31,625 bases of DNA from a virus. Position 1 is the first letter of the stretch; each line of letters starts with the position of its first letter. Position numbers and translations under genes: made by a program. The DNA is taken from IMG/VR virus record IMGVR_UViG_3300025646_003943, positions 1 through 31,625 of that record; one strand, 5' to 3'. Below, in pieces: positions 1 through 5,943 of the stretch. Below the pieces are notes generated by a model. That model ran no database searches and was not told the DNA's origin. It was given only the letters and a program-made list of their open reading frames with translations.

Positions 1-576
1 GTCTGGAATACCTGAGTAACCTAGTACGTTGTCTGTTGCTGAACTGTCACCAGCTGCCGCTCTAGCATCTGGATCAATAAAGCGACCAAAGTAAACTGCA
101 CTAGCCGCACTGCCTGCTGTGATGTTTGTTTCAATGTCAATATACTGGCTAGTAGCACCTAGTGTGTAGATATGTTCTACTTGCCATCCACTATGTGAAC
201 TATTAGTACCTTGCCATGTTAATGAGTTTGTACCATCACTTAGCCCATCGCTGTCTGTCCAGGATGCACCGCCTCCATTGTTATTTGTTGTGTTAGCCCC
301 GTCAATCTTAATTGACCAGCCATCAAATGGTGAACCTGGTGTTAAGTAATCGTAACTTGTATTAAATGTACCTGTACCTGTTGAATCGTACAATAAGCCA
401 GGACTTGTATTTCCCCCTGATCCGAATGTTCCTGATGTGCCGTTAACACCCGCTTTCACATAATCATTTTCGAGGACACCCATACCAGAAGTGGTAGTAC
501 TTAGACTAGACGTATCGGCAAATGCAGGCCCACTGATCAGTGCCGCCATCATAGCGGCGCTAATCGTTCTGCGCAT
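1..576 (-). CDS. Secreted protein with Sec signal peptide (3' end beyond window)
   Basis: The reading frame runs from ATG at 576 to the left edge, giving 192 residues with no stop. A ribosome binding site (GGGAGC) lies about 6 nt before the ATG. Residues 1-20 form a classic Sec signal: MRRT, a hydrophobic stretch, then GPAFA followed by DTSS, so cleavage after residue 20 is expected. The mature part is rich in Gly, Ser, Thr and Asn (for example GTFGSGGNTSPG and DYLTPGSPFDGW), as in secreted beta-rich or adhesin-like proteins; no named domain was recognised. A late-type promoter candidate at 624-631 precedes it, so late expression is likely. An export signal on a late phage protein is unusual, and it may be destined for the host envelope. 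Function is unknown. Confidence 0.85.
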   Translation of the reverse strand, partial: MRRTISAAMMAALISGPAFADTSSLSTTTSGMGVLENDYVKAGVNGTSGTFGSGGNTSPGLLYDSTGTGTFNTSYDYLTPGSPFDGWSIKIDGANTTNNNGGGASWTDSDGLSDGTNSLTWQGTNSSHSGWQVEHIYTLGATSQYIDIETNITAGSAASAVYFGRFIDPDARAAAGDSSATDNVLGYSGIPD

Positions 577-623
577 GCTCTTGCTCCCTTTTTAAGAAGA
601 CCTCCCTCAAGGTCTGTTAATAC

Positions 624-631
624 TATTTATC
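624..631 (-). promoter_or_regulatory. Candidate T4-like late promoter (GATAAATA)
   Basis: Read on the minus strand this is CGATAAATAG, one mismatch from the T4 late consensus TATAAATA. It lies 48 nt upstream of the ATG at 576 and directly after the 3' hairpin of the preceding operon. Between it and the gene is a short inverted repeat AGACCT-TGAGGG-AGGTCT in the leader. Assignment rests on motif and position only. Confidence 0.5.
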
Positions 632-645
632 GAACATAGTCATGA

Positions 646-669
646 CAACAGGGCAGTTACGCCCTGTTG
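646..669 (-). terminator. Strong hairpin at operon 3' end
   Basis: CAACAGGGC and GCCCTGTTG form a perfect 9-bp stem around a 6-nt loop, 8 nt after the stop codon of the 90-aa gene at 677-949. On the minus strand the hairpin is not followed by a T-run, so it may be an mRNA 3'-end stabiliser or a weak terminator. On the plus strand it is followed by ATTTTAATTAC, but no plus-strand gene leads into it. Confidence 0.5.
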
Positions 670-676
670 ATTTTAA

Positions 677-949
677 TTACTTTTTATTAGTAGGATTACC
701 GTTTACAAAACTGTACATCTTTTCAGCAGTTTCTAAAACTGTGTCTAATCCTGGAAACTCTGGCATTGTAGTCTTTGCTACAACATTGCCATCTTTGTCT
801 TTTTCAACTGTTTGTTCCCAACCATTCCATTTATATGAAAAGTCTTTGAATACTAAATCTTTAGCCATGCCGAGAATCTCTGTGCGGATCTCGTAACCGT
901 TTTTGTTAAATTTTACTTCTGGTAATTTTGCTTTAAAGTCTGACATCAT
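677..949 (-). CDS. Conserved-looking small phage protein, function unknown
   Basis: This is a 90-aa soluble, Lys-rich protein with no signal or membrane segment. Two ATG codons are consecutive at 949 and 946. With AGGAG upstream, the second gives the better spacing (about 7 nt against 4). The segment NGYEIRTEILGMAKDLVF is reminiscent of small hypothetical proteins of T4-like cyanophages, but this is from memory and gives no function. It is the last gene of a five-gene run of small ORFs starting at 2021. Its first ATG shares one base with the stop of the 77-aa gene upstream, which suggests coupled translation. Confidence 0.7.
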   Translation of the reverse strand: MMSDFKAKLPEVKFNKNGYEIRTEILGMAKDLVFKDFSYKWNGWEQTVEKDKDGNVVAKTTMPEFPGLDTVLETAEKMYSFVNGNPTNKK

Positions 950-1182
950 TATTCTCCTTTGTCTGTGTCTGTGTTATCCTGCGGAAACCATATTTTTGTA
1001 ATGGCATCTGCTGAATGCTTTGCGATTTTACAACCAATCTTGTGTGTGGATTTTGCCCAACTAACTTGAGCGTCGATAAAGTCTTCACAAGCACCTAGTA
1101 GTGTCTTGTCTGTTACGACTCGGCGAGTAATGTTCTTTTTAACATTGCCAAGATAATCTATATAGAATTCTAATGAGTACAT
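949..1182 (-). CDS. Small protein of unknown function
   Basis: This is a 77-aa protein with a good ribosome binding site (AGGAG, 6 nt before ATG). It begins MYSLEFYIDYLGNVKKNITR and ends in an acidic tail (DNTDTDKGE). Two cysteines are present (in GACEDF and IGCKIAK), and no motif was recognised. It overlaps the downstream 90-aa gene by one base (TAATG). It is probably an early or middle host-takeover type protein judging by size and neighbours only. Confidence 0.65.
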   Translation of the reverse strand: MYSLEFYIDYLGNVKKNITRRVVTDKTLLGACEDFIDAQVSWAKSTHKIGCKIAKHSADAITKIWFPQDNTDTDKGE

Positions 1183-1208
1183 ATTAATCTCCTGTCTGTC
1201 TGTGTAAA

Positions 1209-1481
1209 CTAATATTTAGCCCTGGGTGGTGGTATGGTTACAACATCACAATACCTAAACATTATTGCTTTATTACCCCAAGCTCGTACTCCATCAACAA
1301 TACCATTCTTCTGTAACCATTTATACACCTTTGTGGCTTCCTCTAGGTCTTCTTGGCTTTTACATACATCTGCCAAAGAATAAAAGTCGTTACATATAAC
1401 ATAACGTACTATACCCGTAGGTTCTACGCCCTGCATAAGGTACCTACTTAGTACTTCCCATAAATCTTCACGTAATCTCAT
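1209..1481 (-). CDS. Small protein, possible winged-helix-like fold, function unknown
   Basis: This is a 90-aa protein starting MRLREDLWEVL. The pattern of helices followed by LEEATKVYKWLQKNGIVDGV and then a short strand loosely resembles a small winged-helix domain; that is a guess from the look of the sequence. Its ATG overlaps the TGA of the preceding gene (ATGA), a typical coupled start. No catalytic motif is visible. Confidence 0.65.
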   Translation of the reverse strand: MRLREDLWEVLSRYLMQGVEPTGIVRYVICNDFYSLADVCKSQEDLEEATKVYKWLQKNGIVDGVRAWGNKAIMFRYCDVVTIPPPRAKY

Positions 1482-1726
1482 TTTTCTTTAAGTTTTTCCC
1501 AGACTTTTACCTGGTGTAATTCTTTCTCTACCTCATCTATCCAGTCTTCTTCACCAACAAAGGTACTACACTTGTTTAATAGTTCATCAACATGGTACTT
1601 TAACAACCATAAGTTCTGTTTGTAACCCCATTGTGTAAATCCATCCATGCGTGGGTCACTTGCTTTCATATATAAATCATAAATGTCCCAGAGCGTACTC
1701 TGTTTTAGATACTTAATTTTATCCAC
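1478..1726 (-). CDS. Small acidic protein of unknown function
   Basis: This is an 82-aa protein rich in Trp, Lys and Glu that starts with GTG at 1726, inside the last codons of the 100-aa membrane protein gene (8-nt overlap). The sequence WDIYDLYMKASDPRMDGF followed by predicted helices suggests a compact all-alpha protein. No family was recognised. The start has only a weak ribosome binding site (AGAAAG), consistent with translational coupling to the gene upstream. Confidence 0.6.
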   Translation of the reverse strand: MDKIKYLKQSTLWDIYDLYMKASDPRMDGFTQWGYKQNLWLLKYHVDELLNKCSTFVGEEDWIDEVEKELHQVKVWEKLKEK

Positions 1727-2021
1727 GTTTACTTTCTAATAACCAAAGTATCCTACACATCATAATAAAAAATGCCAGTATGGGATCATAAAACAGAATA
1801 AAGAATGATAATATTGCAAAAGCACCAGTCCAAAATGGACTGCTTAGTTCTTTGCCTGCGATCTTATCAGCAAAGTACTGTAAAAAACCTATTGTCTGGC
1901 AAATAGCCGCAAGTATTTTATCTCTAATGTATGCTAGTGTTTCCAAAGCCGCCTCCTTTAAAGTCCGCACTGAGCGTCTAACATTACGACGCTTCTTTGG
2001 GTCTTTGATAATTTTAGCCAT
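1719..2021 (-). CDS. Small membrane protein
   Basis: This is a 100-aa protein. Residues 1-22 are strongly basic (KDPKKRRNVRRSVR), a middle amphipathic segment follows, and residues about 64-94 are very hydrophobic (ILSFFILFYDPILAFFIMM), enough for one or two closely spaced membrane helices with a basic C-terminus (ESKRG). The positive N-terminus should remain in the cytoplasm. It opens a run of small genes behind a sigma70-like promoter whose -10 ends only 5 nt before the ATG, so either translation is nearly leaderless or transcription also enters from upstream. A holin-like or envelope-modifying role is possible, but nothing in the sequence proves it. Confidence 0.65.
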   Translation of the reverse strand: MAKIIKDPKKRRNVRRSVRTLKEAALETLAYIRDKILAAICQTIGFLQYFADKIAGKELSSPFWTGAFAILSFFILFYDPILAFFIMMCRILWLLESKRG

Positions 2022-2026
2022 GCTTT

Positions 2027-2055
2027 AGTTTAAACTGAAAAGAATCTAAAGTCAA
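2027..2055 (-). promoter_or_regulatory. Candidate sigma70-type promoter (TTGACT-17-TAAACT)
   Basis: On the minus strand TTGACT (2055-2050) and TAAACT (2032-2027) are separated by 17 nt. It lies directly after a hairpin terminator and before the membrane-protein gene at 2021. The predicted start site falls close to or on the ATG, which weakens the call. Confidence 0.4.
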
Positions 2056-2061
2056 TAGAAA

Positions 2062-2084
2062 AGGCGGATAAGATTTACCCGCCT
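2062..2084 (-). terminator. Rho-independent-type terminator
   Basis: On the minus strand AGGCGG, an 11-nt loop, then CCGCCT followed by TTTCTATT. It sits 13 nt after the stop codon of the 56-aa gene and immediately upstream of the next candidate promoter, so it separates two transcription units. Confidence 0.65.
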
Positions 2085-2096
2085 AGTTGGGTGTTA

Positions 2097-2267
2097 TTAG
2101 AAACGTAGTAACGAACGAGCTTGCTGATTGGAGTTTTGCCATGTTCTCATGCGGTTTTCTAAATCTGCGATATTTTGAGACTTTGACAAATAATATTCTA
2201 ACGCACGATCTTCATGATCTCTTGACCACCGATCAAACTTCTCTAATAAGTTATTAAGCCAATTCAT
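2097..2267 (-). CDS. DUF3563-like small protein
   Basis: This is a 56-aa protein (MNWLNNLLEKFDRWSRDHED and on) starting at ATG 2267, which shares its A with the TAA of the 39-aa gene upstream (TAATG). The segment YYLSKSQNIADLENRMRTW matches the look of DUF3563, a short family common in proteobacteria where a (Y)L..S.D..DLE.RMR motif follows a charged helix. This is recognition by eye. The function of that family is unknown. The coupled start and the terminator just downstream support it as a real gene. It may be a clue to a proteobacterial host. Confidence 0.6.
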   Translation of the reverse strand: MNWLNNLLEKFDRWSRDHEDRALEYYLSKSQNIADLENRMRTWQNSNQQARSLLRF

Positions 2268-2386
2268 TATGATATGTATCCTGCTCTGTTTTTGTACATA
2301 GCGATTCTACGTTGTGCTCTGTACTTTTGTGCCTGCAACATTGTGATATAAAACTTCTTTAGTTTTTGTAAAACTGTCTGTGTCAT
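2267..2386 (-). CDS. Tiny basic protein of unknown function
   Basis: This is a 39-aa ORF (MTQTVLQKLKKFYITMLQAQ, then a Lys/Arg-rich tail ending AGYIS). A ribosome binding site AAGGA lies about 11 nt before the ATG, a late-type promoter candidate lies upstream at 2444-2451, and the stop is coupled to the next gene by TAATG. The amphipathic basic helix is reminiscent of DUF1127 (YjiS-like) proteins, which often occur beside DUF3563 genes in alphaproteobacteria, but the DUF1127 core motif is not clear here. The short length makes the call moderate. Confidence 0.5.
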   Translation of the reverse strand: MTQTVLQKLKKFYITMLQAQKYRAQRRIAMYKNRAGYIS

Positions 2387-2443
2387 TTGTGTGTTTTCCT
2401 TATAAGTGTGTGTGAAAATGTTGTATAGGATCTCTATACATGG

Positions 2444-2451
2444 TTATTTAT
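2444..2451 (-). promoter_or_regulatory. Candidate late promoter (ATAAATAA)
   Basis: The minus strand reads GCAAAAATAAATAACC, close to the late consensus (AATAAATA in the expected register). It lies 58 nt upstream of the 39-aa gene. A small hairpin, TTTTGC-ATC-GCAAAA at 2452-2466, abuts it upstream, between the amidohydrolase stop and this promoter. The 2387-2492 gap holds nothing else that I can see. Confidence 0.4.
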
Positions 2452-2492
2452 TTTTGCGATGCAAAAGTTATATGTTTTTACGGTAATATCAC

Positions 2493-3851
2493 TTATGCTA
2501 TAAAGCCATAGTATTGATTACTTCTAGGCTCTTTGTACCGCAAACGCATTTCTGCAATTTTATCAGAATCTATTTCATTTATTGTGTCTGCAACATTAAC
2601 ATTATAGAGTCTAGCGGCGTTAAGGCCAAAAATCTTTTGTTTAATTATACCGTTAGGTTCCCCTAATTGTTTGTCCCAGCCCATGCGATTCATTACATGG
2701 TCAGGTATCTCAAGTCTACGCAGTGCTTCTATTTGCCATTGTGGTGAGCCATACCAAACAGAATCAGTACCCCATAGTATTCTGTCCTCACCCATCATAT
2801 TAAGCATCTGACCTAGCCAGGCACTTGCTACTAGTGGGTTAAGCACAACCATATTACCAAAACTTGTACCTAATTCTGCATAAACGTTTTTTAATCCATG
2901 CTTATGGACAATGTCACACAAATCAGTAGACCATTCAAAACGTCCAGTCTTTAAGAAGTTTTTGAGAATGTCTTCAGGATTTTCCTGACTGATACGTAGA
3001 GCACTATGGTATATTATAAAATTTAAATCGGGCCAATCTCTAGCCGCAGTTAATACATCCTGTACTGTGCCGTACTCCCATAACTTGCTCCAGGTTTCTC
3101 TATAGTCTGGTGGTAAGAGACCTTTGTGTATACAAATATTTTTTATACCTGCACGTTGCGCACGTTCGTACCAAGGATAAACTAGTTTTTCATCATCTAG
3201 TCTAAATTGTTTGTTTTTACGTGTAGGGTAACTAAATGTGCCTATAGTATAACATTTCCAACTATCGGGCTTTAGCACTTCTATTGCTCTATCTACTTCG
3301 TCTAAGTAACCTGGCAGTTTAGGTTCTATAATAGTATGACTAAAACTACGTTTACTACCGCACACACTATTAATAACATCGCTAGCCCATCGAATACTGT
3401 CATTGTCTATCAAATCGTCTTCTGGCGATTCGCCAGGAGCTCCGCTTATAAGGGCTAATTTAGTGTCGCTGTCTAAATATATTTCTTTGATATAATTATC
3501 GAACTTTAAACGATCTAATGTAGGATACTTCTCTACATTGGGATTGGTATATTCATGACTCCATTGTCTTTGTAACAGAGTACCAAACTTTTTGTGATTA
3601 TCCCCGCAAAGATGTGTTTGTACATCAAATATAAATTGATTGCTAAGGTCTCCATAGTCGGAATAAACAAACCCTGGGCCATAGACTGTGTTCATAGCAT
3701 TGAAGGATTCTTCAAATGTGCTATGAGCATTTATTTTTGATTGTACTAGTCTTTGTTGTTGTGTTTGTGGTAAAGGAGAATACTCCCCATTACTCACGTT
3801 CTGAGTAGGGATCGGACTAGGTTCTAACGTTTCGGCAGGTCTTACTGCCAA
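2493..3851 (-). CDS. Amidohydrolase superfamily protein (metal-dependent TIM barrel)
   Basis: This is a 452-aa protein with candidate metal ligands typical of amidohydrolase_2-type enzymes: DVQTH (D76, H80), ICIHKG (H242), IIYHSA (H282) and WGTDS (D363). The usual second His of an HxH pair is replaced (HLC), so the metal site may be altered. The start is TTG at 3851, directly after the TAA of the 58-aa ORF and in the same frame. I keep this start because MAVRPAETLEPSPIPT resembles, from memory, the N-terminus of bacterial homologues. In those, a twin-arginine RRQFL segment precedes the AMN.VYGP.F motif seen here at 52-61; that segment appears lost, so this version is probably cytosolic. Substrate is unknown. 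Such enzymes are rare in phages. The next in-frame ATG is codon 53. Confidence 0.8.
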   Translation of the reverse strand: MAVRPAETLEPSPIPTQNVSNGEYSPLPQTQQQRLVQSKINAHSTFEESFNAMNTVYGPGFVYSDYGDLSNQFIFDVQTHLCGDNHKKFGTLLQRQWSHEYTNPNVEKYPTLDRLKFDNYIKEIYLDSDTKLALISGAPGESPEDDLIDNDSIRWASDVINSVCGSKRSFSHTIIEPKLPGYLDEVDRAIEVLKPDSWKCYTIGTFSYPTRKNKQFRLDDEKLVYPWYERAQRAGIKNICIHKGLLPPDYRETWSKLWEYGTVQDVLTAARDWPDLNFIIYHSALRISQENPEDILKNFLKTGRFEWSTDLCDIVHKHGLKNVYAELGTSFGNMVVLNPLVASAWLGQMLNMMGEDRILWGTDSVWYGSPQWQIEALRRLEIPDHVMNRMGWDKQLGEPNGIIKQKIFGLNAARLYNVNVADTINEIDSDKIAEMRLRYKEPRSNQYYGFIA

Positions 3852-4028
3852 TTAGTCTGTGACCTGTGCTTTTGAATGCTCCAAGAACGTTTTAACAAAC
3901 TTAAGAGTTTTACGACTTGTATCGTAAACATATTCTTTGGTGTCGTCTTCACCGTTAACCTGGATCACGTAGCCGTTGGCTACTCGTCGTACTTCAATGC
4001 TATCAAAATTAAATTGTAAGTTTTCCAT
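3852..4028 (-). CDS. Small phage protein of unknown function
   Basis: This is a 58-aa protein (MENLQFNFDSIEVRRVANGY, then VIQVNGEDDTKEYVYDT) starting at ATG 4028, 33 nt downstream of the -10 of a sigma70-like promoter. The predicted beta-rich N-terminal half and helical C-terminal half (LKFVKTFLEHSK) look like a compact phage accessory protein; similar short proteins occur in T4-like cyanophages from memory. It ends in TAA and is followed in the same frame, with no gap, by the TTG of the amidohydrolase, so stop-codon readthrough or tight coupling is possible. Confidence 0.65.
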   Translation of the reverse strand: MENLQFNFDSIEVRRVANGYVIQVNGEDDTKEYVYDTSRKTLKFVKTFLEHSKAQVTD

Positions 4029-4060
4029 AATAAATGTGCCTAAATAAATGTTACCATGCT

Positions 4061-4089
4061 ACATTAACATCACTTTTACATAATGTCAA
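4061..4089 (-). promoter_or_regulatory. Candidate sigma70-type promoter (TTGACA-17-TAATGT)
   Basis: On the minus strand a perfect -35 TTGACA (4089-4084), a 17-nt spacer and TAATGT (4066-4061). The predicted start lies about 25 nt before the ATG at 4028. It starts just after the stop of the HEXXH gene and would drive the 58-aa gene plus amidohydrolase. Confidence 0.6.
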
Positions 4090-4098
4090 AATGTATTT

Positions 4099-4470
4099 TT
4101 ACCGTTTTACACCCCTAGTGGGTCTAAATTCATGCCATTCGCCCTCAAAACAATGCCGTACTTCATGTCCAATGTCACCTAAGGTTAAATATCGTTTATC
4201 CATAACTAGTACGCACTTGCGAACACCATTGGCGTCTACTCTATATTGTAATGCGCAATGTTTTACTTGGTAGTTGATGTCATTAGCATATTGTTTACAT
4301 ACCGCATTGGCATCGTCCACAATTTGTACTTCTAAATCTATGTTTGGGTATACAACATTAGCCTCAAACACTTGATCAAAAGGCAGGTCCCATTCATCTT
4401 CCGTTCTGCCCATATCAACATACAGTACCATTAGAACTAGTGCTAAAATTATTGGTATTTTCTTTGACAT
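4099..4470 (-). CDS. Secreted HEXXH metallopeptidase-like protein
   Basis: This is a 123-aa protein. Residues 1-19 are a basic start plus a hydrophobic core (SKKIPIILALVLMVLYV), a Sec signal or N-terminal anchor. Near the C-terminus is DIGHEVRHCFEGEWHE: H102-E103-x-x-H106 is a zincin HEXXH motif and H113 is a possible third ligand, one residue further away than in metzincins (HEXXHxxGxxH). Four cysteines (58, 72, 86, 107) could form disulfides outside the cytoplasm. The gene has its own sigma70-like promoter. A periplasmic zinc peptidase acting on host envelope is a reasonable inference, but the protein is very short for a protease and activity is unproven. Confidence 0.65.
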   Translation of the reverse strand: MSKKIPIILALVLMVLYVDMGRTEDEWDLPFDQVFEANVVYPNIDLEVQIVDDANAVCKQYANDINYQVKHCALQYRVDANGVRKCVLVMDKRYLTLGDIGHEVRHCFEGEWHEFRPTRGVKR

Positions 4471-4500
4471 AACCTAACCCGCTTGTTTATAATATCAGCA

Positions 4501-4529
4501 AGTATAGGGTAACTCGATTAATTTGTCAA
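4501..4529 (-). promoter_or_regulatory. Near-consensus sigma70-type promoter (TTGACA-17-TATACT)
   Basis: On the minus strand TTGACA (4529-4524), exactly 17 nt, then TATACT (4506-4501). The predicted start is about 25 nt before the ATG of the HEXXH gene at 4470. It immediately follows the 33-bp tandem repeat. It is one of the two best host-type promoters in the window. Confidence 0.75.
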
Positions 4530-4530
4530 G

Positions 4531-4596
4531 TGCGTAGTTAAAGTATTGATTCTACGTAACTTATGCGTAGTTAAAGTATTGATTCTACGTAACTTA
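4531..4596. repeat. Perfect 33-bp tandem duplication
   Basis: The unit beginning TGCGTAGTTAAAGTATTGAT occurs twice head to tail, at 4531-4563 and 4564-4596, with no mismatch. The right copy includes the last codons and stop of the 181-aa gene (ISYVESIL-stop). The left copy is non-coding and ends one base from the -35 of the HEXXH promoter. Each unit carries a short imperfect inverted repeat (GCGTAG ... CTACGT). Perfect identity suggests a recent slippage duplication. Confidence 0.95.
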
Positions 4597-5116
4597 TTAA
4601 TTCTGGGTCATCTGCATAGGTAAAAGTACCTATAAACCCTGTACTCCTAGCGTATGGTAGTACAAAACGCTTTTCCCAGTTCCAGGTAACTTTTATGTTC
4701 GAAACCTGAACAAGTTGACTGTATAGTGTGTTTACTACATTTGCTTCTGTACCGAATTCTACTTCTTCGATCTCGCTATTATACCATCCCATGTATTCAG
4801 ATACATTTGACTCTTGCATAACAGGAAAATTGCATGTGAACTTTGATTCTATATACTCTCTTAATTGATTGTTAGATGTCCATGCTACTGCGTCTGGCAT
4901 CAAATCGTCATCAAAGTTTCTGGCGGGGAACCCTAGGACCCGCAAGCCTCTGTCGTAATACGTATCTTGCAGGGTTTCCAGTGTTGAAAACTGTTTATCG
5001 AAGTATTCAGTTAAAATGTGTCCAATATTAACTACTAGAAGAGTTTTATCTTCATAATCAGTTAAGGAAACAGTGTCTCCTTGTAGAGTAGTAAAAGTAT
5101 GGTTGTAACGTATCAT
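4571..5116 (-). CDS. Glutathione-peroxidase-fold protein lacking the catalytic Cys
   Basis: This 181-aa protein aligns by eye over its whole length to glutathione peroxidases. TLLVVN (25-30) matches the strand before the active site, GLRVLGFPARNF (57-68) matches GL.VLGFPCNQF, TWNWEKRFVL (144-153) matches the WNF.KFLV motif, and PELISYVESIL matches the C-terminal helix. The active-site Cys/Sec position holds Leu (about residue 35) and the Gln of the tetrad is Asn (67), so peroxidase activity is not expected. It is a diverged paralogue of the adjacent 253-aa protein, and a late promoter lies upstream of the pair. A structural or binding role is inferred. A perfect palindrome separates the two genes. 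The ribosome binding site is weak. Confidence 0.7.
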   Translation of the reverse strand: MIRYNHTFTTLQGDTVSLTDYEDKTLLVVNIGHILTEYFDKQFSTLETLQDTYYDRGLRVLGFPARNFDDDLMPDAVAWTSNNQLREYIESKFTCNFPVMQESNVSEYMGWYNSEIEEVEFGTEANVVNTLYSQLVQVSNIKVTWNWEKRFVLPYARSTGFIGTFTYADDPELISYVESIL

Positions 5117-5125
5117 TATAAAAGT

Positions 5126-5147
5126 GGGTTCCAGAATTCTGGAACCC
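5126..5147 (-). terminator. Perfect 22-bp palindrome, likely terminator or processing hairpin
   Basis: GGGTTCCAG-AATT-CTGGAACCC folds into a 9-bp stem with a 4-nt loop. On the minus strand it is followed by ACTTTTATAATG, so it lies between the 253-aa stop codon and the ATG of the 181-aa gene. With a modest T-run it may attenuate transcription so that the first gene is made in excess of the second. No separate promoter for the second gene was seen. Confidence 0.6.
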
Positions 5148-5152
5148 CCTAA

Positions 5153-5914
5153 TTACATTGCTAGATATGCGGCTAATGCATTGTCCCACTTTGATGTGCC
5201 TTCAGCTGTACCTAAAGTTGTATAGTCACCACTACCATTATACTTAATAATTTTCCAGTGACCTGCTCCATCAGCATCAGTAATTTTTACTGTTTGATTA
5301 GCACTAGGACTTGCTCCTTCAATATCATCCATAGTTGCAACTGTATGGTGAATTGTGTTGTAACCACTGTCTACCCAGTTGTAGCTAGGTGAATAAGCGT
5401 ACTCATTAGGTAAAACATCTGATGGGGCAAATGCTGTTACTTGAGCTCCGCCAGGTGCAATTAGATACTTGTTGTAAGACCAGTCTGGTGTTGCTCCTAC
5501 TAATGCAATTACTTCCTGCCAGAAAGAATCCTGCGCTCTACCATGTGATACCTTGTCTAAAGATTGGGTGCCAACATTCCAAGTGTTTGTTGTAGTTAAT
5601 ACATCACACTTTTGAAATACATCAAATCCGATTGTATAGTTAGCATCGAGATTGGATTTAATTTCAGCATTTGTGGCATATTCCTCACCGTCAGTATGTG
5701 TAGCAGTAGCATAATTTCCTGTAGGGAAAGCCATGATCTTTAGTCCACTTCCTGAATGAGCTGTATGTAATGCTTGTAATGAAGCAAGTTGGTCAGCAGT
5801 CCATCCACTGTGGCTTGCCATGTTTACTACTAACAGTGTGTTACCACTGTAGTCACTAAGATTAACGGTTGTGCCGTCTAATTTAGTTAATGTTTGTGAA
5901 TATGTAAGTGCCAT
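5153..5914 (-). CDS. Glutathione-peroxidase-fold protein with C-terminal extension, catalytically dead
   Basis: This 253-aa protein has a GPx-like domain in residues 1 to about 160: LLVVNMASHSGWT (27-39) equals VVNVAS.CG.T with Ser36 in place of the catalytic Cys/Sec, LKIMAFPTGNY (58-68) equals the FPCNQF motif with Gln changed to Asn, and DWSYNKYLI (144-152) equals WNF.KFLV. Residues about 160-253 are an added, Gly/Asp/Thr-rich domain (SYNWVDSGYNTI, TDADGAGHWKIIKYNGSGDY), as seen in phage decoration or tail proteins. A late promoter lies 30 nt upstream, and the AAGGA ribosome binding site sits in an inverted repeat (TATAAGG-A-CCTTATA, 5916-5930). I infer a late, probably virion, protein. Confidence 0.7.
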   Translation of the reverse strand: MALTYSQTLTKLDGTTVNLSDYSGNTLLVVNMASHSGWTADQLASLQALHTAHSGSGLKIMAFPTGNYATATHTDGEEYATNAEIKSNLDANYTIGFDVFQKCDVLTTTNTWNVGTQSLDKVSHGRAQDSFWQEVIALVGATPDWSYNKYLIAPGGAQVTAFAPSDVLPNEYAYSPSYNWVDSGYNTIHHTVATMDDIEGASPSANQTVKITDADGAGHWKIIKYNGSGDYTTLGTAEGTSKWDNALAAYLAM

Positions 5915-5943
5915 ATATAAGGTCCTTATAAACTAGTTTCATT

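Noticed and set aside
4041-4050. TAAATAAATG on the plus strand, similar to a late promoter
   Set aside because: It lacks the ATAAATA core in the right register and no plus-strand gene lies downstream; it overlaps the leader of the minus-strand 58-aa gene.
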